A stretch of DNA of 64,000 nucleotides. It comes from Candidatus Kaistia colombiensis. Its GTDB lineage: Bacteria > Pseudomonadota > Alphaproteobacteria > Rhizobiales > Kaistiaceae. Location: contig CP119318.1 in the NCBI GenBank assembly GCA_029203105.1, forward strand, positions 263,001-327,000, read 5' to 3'. A model generated the notes under the pieces. It was not told the DNA's origin. It did not search any database and was given only the letters and a program-made list of their open reading frames with translations. Shown in pieces: positions 45,550 to 55,857 of the stretch (position 1 is the first letter of the stretch; each line of letters begins with the position of its first letter). Position numbers and translations under genes: made by a program.

Positions 45550-47409
45550 GAGGGGCTCCATTCTTGAAAGGGGCTGGGCTCGGGGGCGGCACGGCCGGAC
45601 TCTGCGATCCGCTCGAGCCGCTGGGCGAGGTCGTCGAAGGAAACCGACCCGATCATGCGGGTGCCGGCGATCTCCGCCCCGCCGGGGCCAAGCAAAAACA
45701 TCGTCGGCGGCCCGACGACGCCGAAGCGACGCATCAGGCGGCGGCTGTCCTCGCCATCCTTCGTGACGTCGGCCTTGATGAAGGCGACGTTCGACAGCGG
45801 CGTTGCGAGGCCAGGCTGGGCCAGGACGCGATCATTCGACTTGCACACCGTGCACCAATCAGCGGTAAAGGAGACAAGAATGGGGCGTCCGCCTGCATTC
45901 GCCGTGGACAGGGCCTGGTCGAAGGCGGCTTCCGACCGAACCACCAGCGCCGGCGACGCGGACGCCGGGGCGGCGACGCCCCCCCGCCAGGAAGGCGAGC
46001 GGACGCAGCGGGTCCGTCGCGCCGCCGGCAAATCCGACGATCAGCGTCGCGCCGTAGATGGCGAGCGCCAGCCCGGCAGACTTCTGCAATCGCCGTCCCC
46101 ACCCGGTCGCCGCGTCGAGGGCGTCGAAGGCACCCAGGAAGGCGGCGACGCCGAGCGCGCCAACGCCCCACACGGGCAAGGCGTAGTCCTCCGGCAGCGC
46201 GCGCAACAGCATGGCGGCGGCGAGACCGAGAAAGACGAGGCCGAACGCCTGCTTGACCCGCACCAGCCAGAGACCGGATCTCGGCAGGAAGCGGCCACCA
46301 AAGGTGCCGAAGACGATCAGCGGCAGCCCCATGCCGAGGCCGAGGGCGAACAGCGCGGCGGCGCCGCGCGCGCCATCGCCGGTCTGGGCCACGTAGAGCA
46401 GGGCCGCGGCGAGCGGCGGCGTCACGCAGGGGCCGACGATCAGCGCCGAACCGAAGCCGAGGGCTGCCGCCCCCGCGATCGACCCGGCGCGGCCTTGCGT
46501 CCGGCCGGCGATCCATCCGGTCCAGCGGGCCGGAACCTGCAATTCGAACAGGCCGAACATCGAGAGCGCCAGCAGCGTGAAGACCGCCGCCATCAGGCCC
46601 AGCGCCCAGGGCGCCTGCAGCACCACCTGCAGATTCTGCCCCGACCACGCCGCGACGAGGCCAAGCGCCGCATAGGCCAGCGCCATGGCGACGACATAGA
46701 CGGAAGAAAGCCCGAAACCGCGCCGCGCCGACAGGCTTTCGCCGGAGCGCGCCAGCATGCCGGACAGGATCGGGATCATCGGGAAGACACAGGGCGTCAA
46801 CGACAGAAGCAGCCCGAAACCGAGAAAGGCAGCGAGCGTCCAGGCCAGATTGCCGGTCATCAGCGAAGTAGGATCCGGCGCCGCCGGGGCTGCTGTCGCC
46901 AAGGCCGGCTCGCCCGTGGCGGCCAAGGAGGCCGGCGTGACGGTGGCGACCTCGCGAGTTGCGCCAAAGCCGAAGCCGGTCTCGACCTCGCTCAATTCGA
47001 GCGTCGCGAGATCGAGCGCCTTGGTCACCGGCGGATAGCAGATGCCGTCCTCGGCGCAGCCCTGATAGGTGATGCGCAGCGACCCGGACGGGGGCGCCTC
47101 GCCGAGGCGCGCCGTGAGGTGATCGTGATAGATTTCGGTCGGCCCGAAATTCGGATCGTCCTTCGTCTCGCCGGGCGGCGTCGCCACGGCAGGCGCCTTA
47201 TCGCCGGCCACGAGGATCTTGTCGCGATAGAGATAGTGGCCGGACGCAATCTGCCATTCGAGCCGCAGGCCGGCATCTGCGTCGCGCCGGACGAGGAGGC
47301 GAAACGCGTCGTCGACCGGCAAGGGCGCCTGCGCCAAGGCCGCGCCACCGAGCAGTGCCACGAGACAGACGATCGCAAGGATCGTACGGTGAATCAGCTT
47401 TTCCGGCAT
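45546..47409 (-). pseudogene. dsbD: DsbD, thiol:disulfide interchange protein, frameshifted in a 7-G run
   Basis: An inner-membrane electron carrier from cytoplasmic thioredoxin to the periplasm. The N-terminal domain has GCAEDGICYPP, the membrane domain has SLTPCVFPMIPILSG and LIVGPCVTPPLAAALL, and the C-terminal thioredoxin domain has FTADWCTVCKS. All the redox cysteines are present. The frame breaks at the run of seven C on the plus strand (45979-45985); six would restore it, joining FLAGG to VAAPASASPALVV. So this is either a base-calling error or a real slippage site. ATG 47409 is the start with signal peptide. It is divergent from the response regulator, with a PmrA-type box between them. 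Confidence 0.85.
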
Positions 47410-47451
47410 CGCGACCCCGTTTGATTGCGAGGGGCGACATGAGATTGTCAC

Positions 47452-47468
47452 CTTAAGCCAGCCTTAAG
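47452..47468 (+). promoter_or_regulatory. PmrA/QseB-type response regulator box
   Basis: CTTAAG (47452-47457), 5 bases, CTTAAG (47463-47468). Two such hexamers with a 5-bp spacer match the known PmrA-box form. It is 55 bp before the response regulator start and 43 bp before dsbD, so it could serve both. Confidence 0.7.
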
Positions 47469-47522
47469 CCGCGGACGGAATTGCAGGCGCGAACAGCGGG
47501 AAGCTGAAAGAGGGAGGCAGGC

Positions 47523-48185
47523 ATGCGCGTTCTTGTCGTCGAAGACGACCCGATCCTTCTCGACGGCATCAAGGTTGGCCTGGCGCTCGGCGGCGTGACC
47601 GTCGACGGCGTCGCGACCTGCGCCGACGCGCGCGCCGCCCTGGCCACCTCCCGCTTCGATGCGATCGTGCTCGACCTCATGCTGCCGGATGGCTCCGGCC
47701 TCGACGTGCTTGGCGAGATGCGCGGCAGGGCCGACGCGACGCCGGTGCTGCTGCTCACGGCGCTCGACGAAACCGCCGATCGGATCCTCGGCCTCGACAG
47801 CGGCGCCGACGACTATGTCGGCAAACCCTTCGATCTCGACGAACTCGCGGCGCGGGTGCGGGCGGTGGCGCGTCGCCACGCCGGCCGCGCCGCGCCCCTG
47901 ATGCTGGCCGGCGCCATCGCGCTCGACCCGTCAACGCTCTCCGTCACGGTCGCCGGCGAGCCGGTTTCGCTGTCACGGCGCGAGTTCTCGGTGCTCGCCG
48001 CCTTGATGGAACGGCCCGGGATGGTCCGCTCGAAGGGCGAGATCGAGGACCGGCTCTATGGCTGGCAGGAGGAAGTGGAGAGCAACACGGTCGAGGTTCA
48101 CATCCACAATCTGCGCAACAAGATCGGCCGGACCGCGATCGAGACGGTAAGGGGCCTCGGCTATCGCATGCGGTCGGCGACATGA
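47523..48185 (+). CDS. OmpR/PhoB family response regulator (PmrA/QseB-like)
   Basis: A 220-residue regulator. The receiver domain has phospho-acceptor D51 (IVLDLMLPDG) and the conserved K101 (VGKPFDLDE). The C-terminal winged helix has LSRREFSVLAALMER and NTVEVHIHNLRNKIG, then TVRGLGYRM, as in QseB/PmrA proteins. It overlaps the kinase gene by 4 bp. The upstream PmrA-type box suggests that it regulates itself and the divergent dsbD unit. Confidence 0.92.
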   Translation: MRVLVVEDDPILLDGIKVGLALGGVTVDGVATCADARAALATSRFDAIVLDLMLPDGSGLDVLGEMRGRADATPVLLLTALDETADRILGLDSGADDYVGKPFDLDELAARVRAVARRHAGRAAPLMLAGAIALDPSTLSVTVAGEPVSLSRREFSVLAALMERPGMVRSKGEIEDRLYGWQEEVESNTVEVHIHNLRNKIGRTAIETVRGLGYRMRSAT

Positions 48186-49516
48186 CTTCGCTGAAGCGGC
48201 GCCTCTTCGCCATCCTCGTCGCGGCAACCGGCATCATCTGGCTGGTCGCCGGGGCGTGGATCTATGTCAGCAGCCGGTCGGAGCTGGAGCACGTGCTCGA
48301 CACCCGGCTTCAGGAAGCCGCGAAGATGGTGCATTCACTCGTCGACGGCCGCAACCTGCCCACCGCCAACGACGCGACCGGGCCGACGCTGCTGCTGCCC
48401 GAGCCCTCCGCCTATGAGCGCCAGCTTTCCTGCCAGATCTGGTCACTGGACGGCCATCTGGTCGCGCGGTCTACCGGTGCGCCGGCCGTGCAACTGGCCG
48501 ACAATGTCGACGGCTATTCGGACCGGGTCGTCGCCGGCGAATCCTGGCGGGTCTATGCGATCGAGGATCCGGTCAAGCGCGTGCGCGTCATGGTCGGCGA
48601 CCGCATCGGCCTGCGCCAGAAGCTCGTCAACGATCTGATCATCGGCCTGCTGGCGCCGGCGCTGCTGATGCTACCGGTGCTCGGCGCGCTGATCTGGATC
48701 AGCCTCGGACGCGGCCTGCGCCCGCTGCGTGACATGGCGGAGGACCTGCAGCAGCGCGACGCCGAGGACATGCGTCCGCTCGACGCCGGCAAACTGCCGA
48801 CGGAACTGCGACCGTTGGCCAAGGCGCTCAACGCGCTGTTCGACAAGGTCGAGGCCGCGCGGCGGCACGAGCGCGAGATCACGGCCTTCGCGGCGCATGA
48901 ACTGCGCACACCGCTCGCCGGGCTCAAGACGCAGACGCAGATCGCGCGCGCGGCCTCCGACCCCGCGGTACGCGACCACGCGCTGTCGCAGATCCTGATC
49001 TCCGTCGACCGCACGACGCGGCTGGTCCGGCAATTGCTGGCGCTGACCAAGCTCGAGGCGGAGAGCCCGGTCGTGCGGAGCGCCTCGCACAAGGCCGCCG
49101 ACCTGCTGGCGGAGATCGTCTCGACCGGCCCGCCGGCGGCGAACATCCGCGTCGAGATCGATCCGGCGCTCGCCGAAGTCCGGCTGCCCGGTCCGCGCGA
49201 GATCTGGATGCTGGCCCTGCGCAACGTGCATGAGAACGCCATCCAGCACATGCCGGACGGCGGCGTCGTGGCGTGGCGGCCGACCCTGGGGGCGACCGGC
49301 CTCATGGTGATCGATCAGGGACCCGGCATCCCGGATGAGGAACTCGACCTCGTCACGCAGCGCTTCTATCGCGGCCGCAACCGGAGCCCGTCCGGAACCG
49401 GACTCGGGCTGACCATCGTGGCGATCGCCGCCCAGCGTCTCGGCGTCGAACTGGAACTGAAGAACCGGACGGACCGAACCGGTCTGCAAGTGGCCTTCAT
49501 CATCGCCCGCCCTTGA
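48182..49516 (+). CDS. Sensor histidine kinase (QseC/PmrB-like)
   Basis: A 444-residue inner-membrane kinase. Membrane segments lie at about residues 10-30 and 152-174, with a sensor domain of about 120 residues in between, then a HAMP-like linker. H239 in AAHELRTPL is the phospho-acceptor. The ATP site has N353 (HENAIQHM), DQGPGIP (379-385) and GTGLGL (406-411). A cysteine in the sensor domain (QLSCQIWSLD) is a possible redox-sensitive point, which is only a guess. It is coupled to the regulator gene. Confidence 0.9.
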   Translation: MTSLKRRLFAILVAATGIIWLVAGAWIYVSSRSELEHVLDTRLQEAAKMVHSLVDGRNLPTANDATGPTLLLPEPSAYERQLSCQIWSLDGHLVARSTGAPAVQLADNVDGYSDRVVAGESWRVYAIEDPVKRVRVMVGDRIGLRQKLVNDLIIGLLAPALLMLPVLGALIWISLGRGLRPLRDMAEDLQQRDAEDMRPLDAGKLPTELRPLAKALNALFDKVEAARRHEREITAFAAHELRTPLAGLKTQTQIARAASDPAVRDHALSQILISVDRTTRLVRQLLALTKLEAESPVVRSASHKAADLLAEIVSTGPPAANIRVEIDPALAEVRLPGPREIWMLALRNVHENAIQHMPDGGVVAWRPTLGATGLMVIDQGPGIPDEELDLVTQRFYRGRNRSPSGTGLGLTIVAIAAQRLGVELELKNRTDRTGLQVAFIIARP

Positions 49517-49652
49517 CGCTATCGTGGCCGGCACGGCTTGATCGCGGGCGCCGCGCCACGCAGGGAGACGTTGTGGTTCAATCAAACGACGCCGCTCGGT
49601 CGCGAAACGATTTCGCCGAGGGCGCCGGCAGCGCGTGGATAGCGACGTGACG

Positions 49653-50266
49653 ATGGCGACGACATTCACCCTGGAAGGGACCGAGACTTTCCGGCAGGAG
49701 ATCCGGAAGAGCCGCTTCATCGCCGTCGCCGGCCCGGTTTCGCAAGCGAGAAGCCGGCGGCCAAGGAGCCTTCATCGCCGCCCACTCCGACCCGGCCGCC
49801 AACCACAATTGCTGGGCCTGGAAGAGCGGGCAGCACTACCGCTTCAGCGATGACGGCGAGCCGAGCAGCACCGCCGGCAAGCCGATCCTGCAGGCGATCG
49901 AGGGCCAGTCGCTCGACGGCGTCGCCGTCGTCGTCACGCGCTGGTTCGGCGGCATCCTGCTGGGCGGCGGCGGCCTCATCCGCGCCTATGGCGGCACGGC
50001 GGCCTCCTGCCTGCGCGCGGCGGCGAAAGCTGCCGATCGTCGCGCACCCGCGAGAGCGACGATCACTCTGCGGCTTCGGCGACCTCGCCCTGCTCCAGGC
50101 GCGGCTGGCGGCCCAGCCCGCCAGCCCGCGTGACGTCGGGCAGACCTACACGGCGACCGGCGCCGAGCTCCTCGTCGGCGATCCAGGACGACCGGAAGTC
50201 GAGGCGGTCCGGCAACTGGTCGCCGACCTCACCAGCGGCCGGGCCACGATGTCACGCGCCGTTTGA
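49653..50266 (+). pseudogene. YigZ/IMPACT family protein, at least two frameshifts
   Basis: The protein can be read in three frames in succession: MATTFTLEGTETFRQEIRKS, then FIAAHSDPAANHNCWAWKSG with RFSDDGEPSSTAGKPIL and VVVTRWFGGILLGGGGLIRA, then FGDLALLQARLA to EAVRQLVADLTSG. Those are the hallmark motifs of the IMPACT family, a cytoplasmic protein linked to translation control. Frame changes fall near 49740-49770 and 50030-50075. The motifs themselves are intact, so the breaks are recent or technical. The gene is unrelated to its leftward neighbours. Confidence 0.78.
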
Positions 50267-50342
50267 GCCGGCCCCAGGCCATCGGCAGAGCGGCGGGCGG
50301 GGACGCCAATCGATTCACGCCCCCGCTCGGTGCGGCCGGTCC

Positions 50343-51186
50343 CTATTCCTTGCTGCCGCTCGAGGCGACCGAGGCTGTGAAATAGCGCTGGAAGATCAGC
50401 AGGATCACCAGCGGCACGATCGAGACGACCACGGCGGCCGCGAACATCGAGCCGAAATCGGTCGAGAACTGGCCGGCGAAATCGGCGATCGCCACGGCGG
50501 CCACCTTGTAGTCGGGTCCGGTCCGATCAGCAGCGGCCACAGGAAGGCCTGCCACTGGAAGACGAACAGGATCAGGCCGGCCGAGATCAGCGCCGGCTTG
50601 GAGAGCGGCAGGTAGATGCGGGTGAAGATGCCCCACCAGCCGAGCCCGTCGACGCGCGCCGCATCGGAGAGTTCGCGCGGGATGCCGAGGAAGAACTGCC
50701 GCAGCATGAACACGGCAAAGCCGTTGCCGATGCCGGGCAGGATGATGCCGAGATAGGTGTTCTGCAGGCCGAAGCTGCGGAACAGGCTGAGCAGCGGCAC
50801 GGCGATCGCGTCGAACGGCACCAGGAAGCTGACGATGACGATCGAGAAGATCGCCTTCTTGCCCGGGATCTCGAGCCGCGCCAGCGCGAAGGCCGCCATC
50901 GAGCACATCACCAGCCCGAGCACGATCGTCGCCAGCGTCACGATGACGGAATTCATCATCGCCCGCGCGAACGGACCGCTCCAGACATTGATCAGATTGT
51001 CGAACGTGACCCGGTTGGGCACGAACATCCAGAGGACTGACTTCCGAGATGTAGCGGAAGATGTCCTCGCTCGGACGCAGCGACGAGATCAGCGCCCAGT
51101 AGAGCGGCGCCATCGACAGCCGCCGCCACCAGCACGGCGCCGACCAGCGCGAAACGCGACGACTTCACGGTATCGGCCTGGGTCAT
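50343..51186 (-). pseudogene. CUT1 sugar ABC importer, permease 2, three frameshifts
   Basis: A MalG-type permease, readable as MTQADTVKSSRFALVGAVLV, then MAPLYWALISSLRPSEDIFRY, then MFVPNRVTFDNLINVWSGPF through the EAA loop ELSDAARVDGLGWWGIFTR, and last FAGQFSTDFGSMFAAAVVV to the stop. Frame changes lie near 51115, 51040 and 50520. All the expected parts are present. ATG 51186 overlaps the end of permease 1. Confidence 0.8.
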
Positions 51187-52072
51187 CACGCGCCCCTCCC
51201 CCGCATCATCCGGAACTGGATCAGCACGACGACGAGCACCACCGCGACGAGAATGACGGTCGCCGCCGCCCCGCCCTTGTCGTCGCCATAGACGAAGGTC
51301 CGCGTGATAGATCTCGGACATGATCAGATTGGTGGTTTCCTCCGGGCCGCCGCCGGTCAGGATCTGCACCGGCGCGAAGACGAGGAAGTTCGCGACCGTG
51401 TCGGCCACCAGCACGAACAGCAGCGGCCGCCGCAGCATCGGCAACGTGATATTCCAGAGCTGTTGCCAGCGATTGGCGCCATCGAGCCGGGCCGCCTCGT
51501 AGAGCGAGACCGGGATGTCCTTGAGACCCGCGAGCAGGAACGTCATCCAGTAGCCGCAGCCGACCCAGCTCACCACCACCATCAGGCTGGGCATCGCCTG
51601 GGTCGTCGAGGTCAGGAAGCCCTGCTCGGGCAGGCCAAGCGCCACCAGCACGGCGTTGATCGGACCATCGGGTCGCAACGCGACGCCCCAGATGATCGCC
51701 GAGATGCTCTGCGGGATGACCACCGGCAGCAGGATCAGCGTCCGCCAGACGCCGTCGAGCGCCATCCTCTGGTTCATCAGCAGCGCCAGCGCCAACGCCA
51801 GCAGGATCTGCAGCGGATTGATGACGATCGAGAAGATCGCCGTCCGGAACAGCGAGTTCAGGAAAGTCGGATCCTGGAACAGATACGCGTAGGTCGAGAA
51901 ATCGATCCCGCCGCCCGGCTCGTCGGAGGCTCAGCGAATGGACCAGCGCGATCCCCGCCGGCCATATCCGCAGCACGATCAGGGCGATGAAGACCGGGCA
52001 CAGCATGAGCAGGCCGACCAGGGCCTCGTTGTGACCGATCCATGCAAACCGGCTTTGTCGAACGCGTGTCAT
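51186..52072 (-). pseudogene. CUT1 sugar ABC importer, permease 1, two frameshifts
   Basis: A MalF-type permease. MTRVRQSRFAWIGHNEALVG and the first membrane segment (LLMLCPVFIALIVLRIWPAG) are in one frame. After about 51925 the frame changes, giving LALALLMNQRMALDGVWRTL and the EAA loop SLYEAARLDGANRWQQLWN. Near 51305 an extra base changes it again; the end reads FVYGDDKGGAAATVILVAVV. Without the single-base changes it would be a normal permease of about 295 residues. Confidence 0.8.
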
Positions 52073-52082
52073 CCAATCGTCC

Positions 52083-53085
52083 TCAGAAGGGGCGCGCTTC
52101 GCTGAACGAAGCGCGGAAAGCCACATCCGCCGCGAGGCGGGCCGACGAGACCCGCTCGCCGGCAATGCGTCTCAGCAGCATGTCGACCGCCGTCTCGCCC
52201 ATCACGCGGGTCGGCTGGACGATGGCCGTGATCGGCGGGTTGTAGAGCTGGAAGAGCGGAACGTCGTCGAAGGTCGCGATGGCGATCTCCCGGCCGATGC
52301 CGGTGCCCGCCTCGGCCGCGGCCAGCAGGAAGCCCTGCGTCATCAGGTTGTTGGTCAGGAAGATCGCATCGGGCATGTCCTTGGTCAGGACGGCGAAGGC
52401 AGCCTTGCCGCCGTCAACCGTGAAATTGCCGGCGAACTGGTGCCGCGGCTCGAAGACGAGCCCGGCAGCTTCGCCGGCCCGCACCATCCGCGATGTGCGC
52501 TCCCGCGCCACCGCGACGTCGTCCGGTCCGCGCACGATGCCGATGCGGCAGAAACCGAGGCTCGCCATCCGCCGGGCCAAGCTCCGGATCGCCGGCTCGG
52601 GATCGACATCGACGGTCGGAACGTCGAGCTCCGGAACCTTGCGGTCGAAGAAGATCATCGGCGTTCCGGCCTCGTGCAGCTCGGTCAGCATCGCGTTGCG
52701 GTCGCGGCTGGGGGCGACCAGCAGGCCGTCCACGCCCCGTTCGATCATGATCCGGAGATACTCCGTCTCATGGCTCGGCTCCTCGTCGGAATTGCCGACG
52801 ATGACGCTGAAGCCCTCTGGCGCGCGCCGCCAGCTCGACCGCGTAGGCAAGGTCGGTGAAGAACGGATTGAGGATGCTCGGAACGATCAGGCCGATCGTC
52901 CGGGTCGTCTTGCTGCGCAGCGCGCGGGCGATCCCGCTCGGGCGGTAACCGACGCGCGCTGCCGTCTCGACGATCCTCTGCCGCACCTCCTCCGACAATC
53001 CCGGCTGCCCGTTCAGGCCGCGCGACACGGTCGATGGCGCAATTCCCAGAGCGAGAGCGATGTCCTTGATCGTGGCCAAGGGCAT
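52083..53085 (-). pseudogene. LacI family regulator, one frameshift
   Basis: The N-terminal helix-turn-helix is MPLATIKDIALALGIAPSTV with RQRIVETAARVGYRPSGIAR. The frame breaks near 52815-52835, in a GCGCGCGCC stretch, and continues as EGFSVIVGNSDEEPSHETEY to the end, a normal periplasmic-binding-protein-like effector domain. About 333 residues in total. The gene sits inside the importer operon, between the binding protein and permease genes. Its likely operator is the palindrome at 55472-55487. Confidence 0.82.
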
Positions 53086-53114
53086 CCCTCCCCCTCTGGC
53101 GCCGGTGGGACCGC

Positions 53115-54396
53115 TTACTTCAGGCGGCTGAAGGTCGCCTTGAGTTGCTTCTCGGCGCGGTCGAGCGTCTGCCTTCGGATCGGCGCCGTTGCGGACGTCG
53201 CTGAACGCCTTGTTCATGACTTCCTCGAAGGCGACGTAGCCAATCGTGCGCGGACGGCTGACCGAGGTCTTCGACAGCTCATAGGCGAGCAGGTCGCCAT
53301 AAGGAGCGGTCGCCTCGCCGCCGAGCTTCGTCTGTTCCTCGACATTCTTGACGAAGGCAGCCTTGTTGGCCGGCGGCAGCGGGTTGGCGGCCGTGGTCAG
53401 CAGCGCACCCTCGTCGTCGATCGTCGTATAGGCCGCGAACTTCAGCGCCTCTTCCGGATGCTTGCTGTGCGGGCTGATGCCGACCGCCCAGGAATCCGTC
53501 GCCGTGACCGGCTTACCGCCCGTGAAATAGGGATGCGGCGCGATACCCCACTTAAGGTTTTCGGACTTGCCGAAGTCGTAGAAGTTCCACGGGCCGGCGA
53601 CGAAGTAGGCAATCTGGCCGTTCAGGAACAGCGGCGACATCTGCTCGGCGGGAATGCCGCGCGGCGACAGGCCGGACTTGTAGAGATCGCCGTACCAGGT
53701 CAGTGTCTCGACCCATTTCGGGCTGTTGACGTCCGGCGTCAGAAGATCCTCGCCCGTCAGGCCCGAGCCGGCGCCGCTCGATTCGAACAGCGGCTGCAGC
53801 TGGTAGTAGCGATCGACCTGCTCGAAGCCGAAGCCGTACTTCGCGCCCGCCGCCTGCGCCTTCTTGGCGTTGGCCAGCAGCTCGTCCCAGCTCATGCGCT
53901 TGGCCGGGTCGGCCGAGGGCGGCTCGATGCCGGCCTTCTCGAGCAATTCCTTGTTGTAGAAGAGCAGCTGCGTCGAGGTCCACTGCGGCAGCGCGTAGAG
54001 CTTGCCATTGGCGCTGGTCGCGGAGACCGCCTCCGGCGTGGTGGCGGCGGTGACCTTCTCGGTCTCCGACGACAGATCCTTGAGCAGGCCGCGCTTGGCC
54101 AGCGCCGGCACGCGCGGCTCGTCGGCGCCATAGATGTCGATGCTGTCGTCGCCGGCGCCGATGCGGGCCTGGATCTGCGCGTTCAGCTGGTCGAAGGGCA
54201 CAATCTGCTGGCGGATCTTGATGCCCGGATTGGCCTTCTCGAAAGCCTCGATCGCCGGCCCGTAGGTGCGCTCGTTCTGCGCGTGCAGGAAGTTGATCGT
54301 GACGTCCTCGGCCTGCGCCGGCGCGAACGACAGCGTCGCGGCCCCGGCGAACAGGATGGCAGCCGTCAATCTTAGCGTAAACGGACGATACTTCAT
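53115..54396 (-). pseudogene. CUT1 sugar ABC importer, binding protein, frameshift near C-terminus
   Basis: A family 1 solute-binding protein of about 426 residues. The signal peptide is MKYRPFTLRLTAAILFAGAA cut near PAQAED, and the mature start is VTINFLHAQNERTYGPAIEAF. The frame is intact until about 53172-53180, after NGADPKAD. One base change there restores LDRAEKQLKATFSRLK and a stop at 53115; as given, the frame instead reads on into the lacI gene as far as 52768. Only the last 20 or so residues are affected, so most of the protein is sound. It follows a nucleoside hydrolase gene. Confidence 0.82.
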
Positions 54397-54513
54397 GTTG
54401 GGTCTCCTCCCAAAAGACCCAGACACTCGATCGATATTCCTGGATCGAGCCCCCGGGCGTCGAACATGGTGCCGGCGGATCGCTCCGCCGGTATTCCAAG
54501 ACCTGCTTCCGGC

Positions 54514-55449
54514 CTATTTCGACTTCGCGAAGGCCGCGAGCTTCACGAAGAAATCGCGGAAGATCGCATCGCGATCGATGCGGTGGACGTAGCGGATGAG
54601 GTGCCGCGAACTATCGAAGCTCCACGTCACTTCCGGCGTGAGGATCGGGCTCTGCAGCAGGGTCGACGGCGTCCAGTTGTGGTCGATCAGGTAGGCGACC
54701 GGCGCCATGTCCCAGATCGGCTTCGACCAGCCGATATGCTTGTCCTCGTCCTCGTAGCCCTTGACGCGACCGGCGAGGAACGCGCCGAGCGGGCCCGACG
54801 GTTCGACATAGCGCTCGAGCTCCGGGATCGTCGTGTTCAGGGTCGAGACGACGCCCTCGCAGGGCAGCAGCACCAGCGGCACGCCGCTATCGAACAGCAC
54901 GCGGGCGCCGGGGACGTCCTGCTTCAGGTTGAACTCGCGCGTATGCGGCCACTGGAACGAATGGCCGCCGAGCCAACAGACGACGATACGGTCGATGATA
55001 CGCGGCTCGATCATGATGGCCGAGGCGACATTGGTGATCGCCGCCAGCGCGATGATGTAGAGCGGATCCTCCGGCGTCGAGGCCATGGCGCGGGCGATCA
55101 GGTCCTCGACGGCGGCGTTGCGCTGCGGCTTCAGCCCGGCGCCGACATAGTCGGTGGCGCCCTTGAAGACGAAGCCGTCGGCCGAGCGGCCCATCAGTTC
55201 GAGCAGACGGAGGATTTCCTCGTAGCTCTTCTCCATGCCATCGGCGGGGCCGGTGGAGCGCGCGTTGAAATAGGGAGCCGCGTAGATGGCCTCCGTCGTC
55301 ATGCGATCCTCGGAGAGAAGCGCATAAACGATGGCGAACTGATCATCGATCTCGTTGAAGGTATCCGTGTCGATCACGACGCGGGCCTTGCGGACATGCG
55401 GCGCGAGGCGGGCAACCCGGACGCTTTCGTCGATGGCCGGAAAATTCAT
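54514..55449 (-). CDS. Nucleoside hydrolase family protein
   Basis: A 311-residue member of the inosine-uridine nucleoside hydrolase family, which splits N-glycosidic bonds of nucleosides to base and ribose. The calcium-binding DTDxxxDD-type motif is VIDTDTFNEIDDQFA, an extended form of the usual DTDPGxDD. LYIIALAAITNVASAI is the conserved core segment. ATG 55449 follows GGAGGAGAG. It is first in a unit with a CUT1 importer and a LacI regulator, and a palindromic operator precedes it, so import and hydrolysis of a nucleoside or glycoside-like compound is likely. Confidence 0.85.
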   Translation of the reverse strand: MNFPAIDESVRVARLAPHVRKARVVIDTDTFNEIDDQFAIVYALLSEDRMTTEAIYAAPYFNARSTGPADGMEKSYEEILRLLELMGRSADGFVFKGATDYVGAGLKPQRNAAVEDLIARAMASTPEDPLYIIALAAITNVASAIMIEPRIIDRIVVCWLGGHSFQWPHTREFNLKQDVPGARVLFDSGVPLVLLPCEGVVSTLNTTIPELERYVEPSGPLGAFLAGRVKGYEDEDKHIGWSKPIWDMAPVAYLIDHNWTPSTLLQSPILTPEVTWSFDSSRHLIRYVHRIDRDAIFRDFFVKLAAFAKSK

Positions 55450-55857
55450 CTTGGACTCTCTCCTCCAAGTCACGCAAACGTTTGCGTAACACCTACAAAG
55501 TCATGGGATTTCTGAAATATTCCCAGCGAACGACAGTGCGGATGGCAGAAAAGCGTGAAGCGATGCAAAGTTCAAGGTCGGATTTACGCTTCGGATTCCG
55601 AAAATAATCTTTCCGATACTAGAGGATGAAGCACATCAGAAGTCAGGAAGGGACCGATACGACGAGCAGGCGGAAGCGGGCGGCCGCCAGACGAGGGCAT
55701 TCCAGGGACTGGCTCGGGCTCGGTTTGGCAAGCTGCAGCGAGCAGCGCGGCCCCGGCCGAAATGGGCGTCGGATCTCTCGTGAAATTCGTCCGAAACGCG
55801 AAAACGGAGCCGGGCTCGCGAACCCCCTCTAGCTGTCGAAGCTGATCAATAGCTTCG
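55450..55857. other. Intergenic region with LacI operator
   Basis: 408 bp. Apart from the palindrome at 55472-55487 I see no convincing feature. The open frame at 55626-55832 is Arg/Gly-rich, has no family features and no neighbour in the same direction, so I do not call it. Confidence 0.45.
55472..55487. promoter_or_regulatory. LacI-type operator upstream of nucleoside hydrolase gene
   Basis: A perfect 16-bp palindrome ACGCAAACGTTTGCGT, 22 bp before the start codon. The CAAACGTTTG centre with a central CG is the standard LacI-family form. Confidence 0.85.

Noticed and set aside
55626..55832. A 68-codon gene in the intergenic region
   Set aside because: Arg/Gly-rich composition, no ribosome site of note, no family features.
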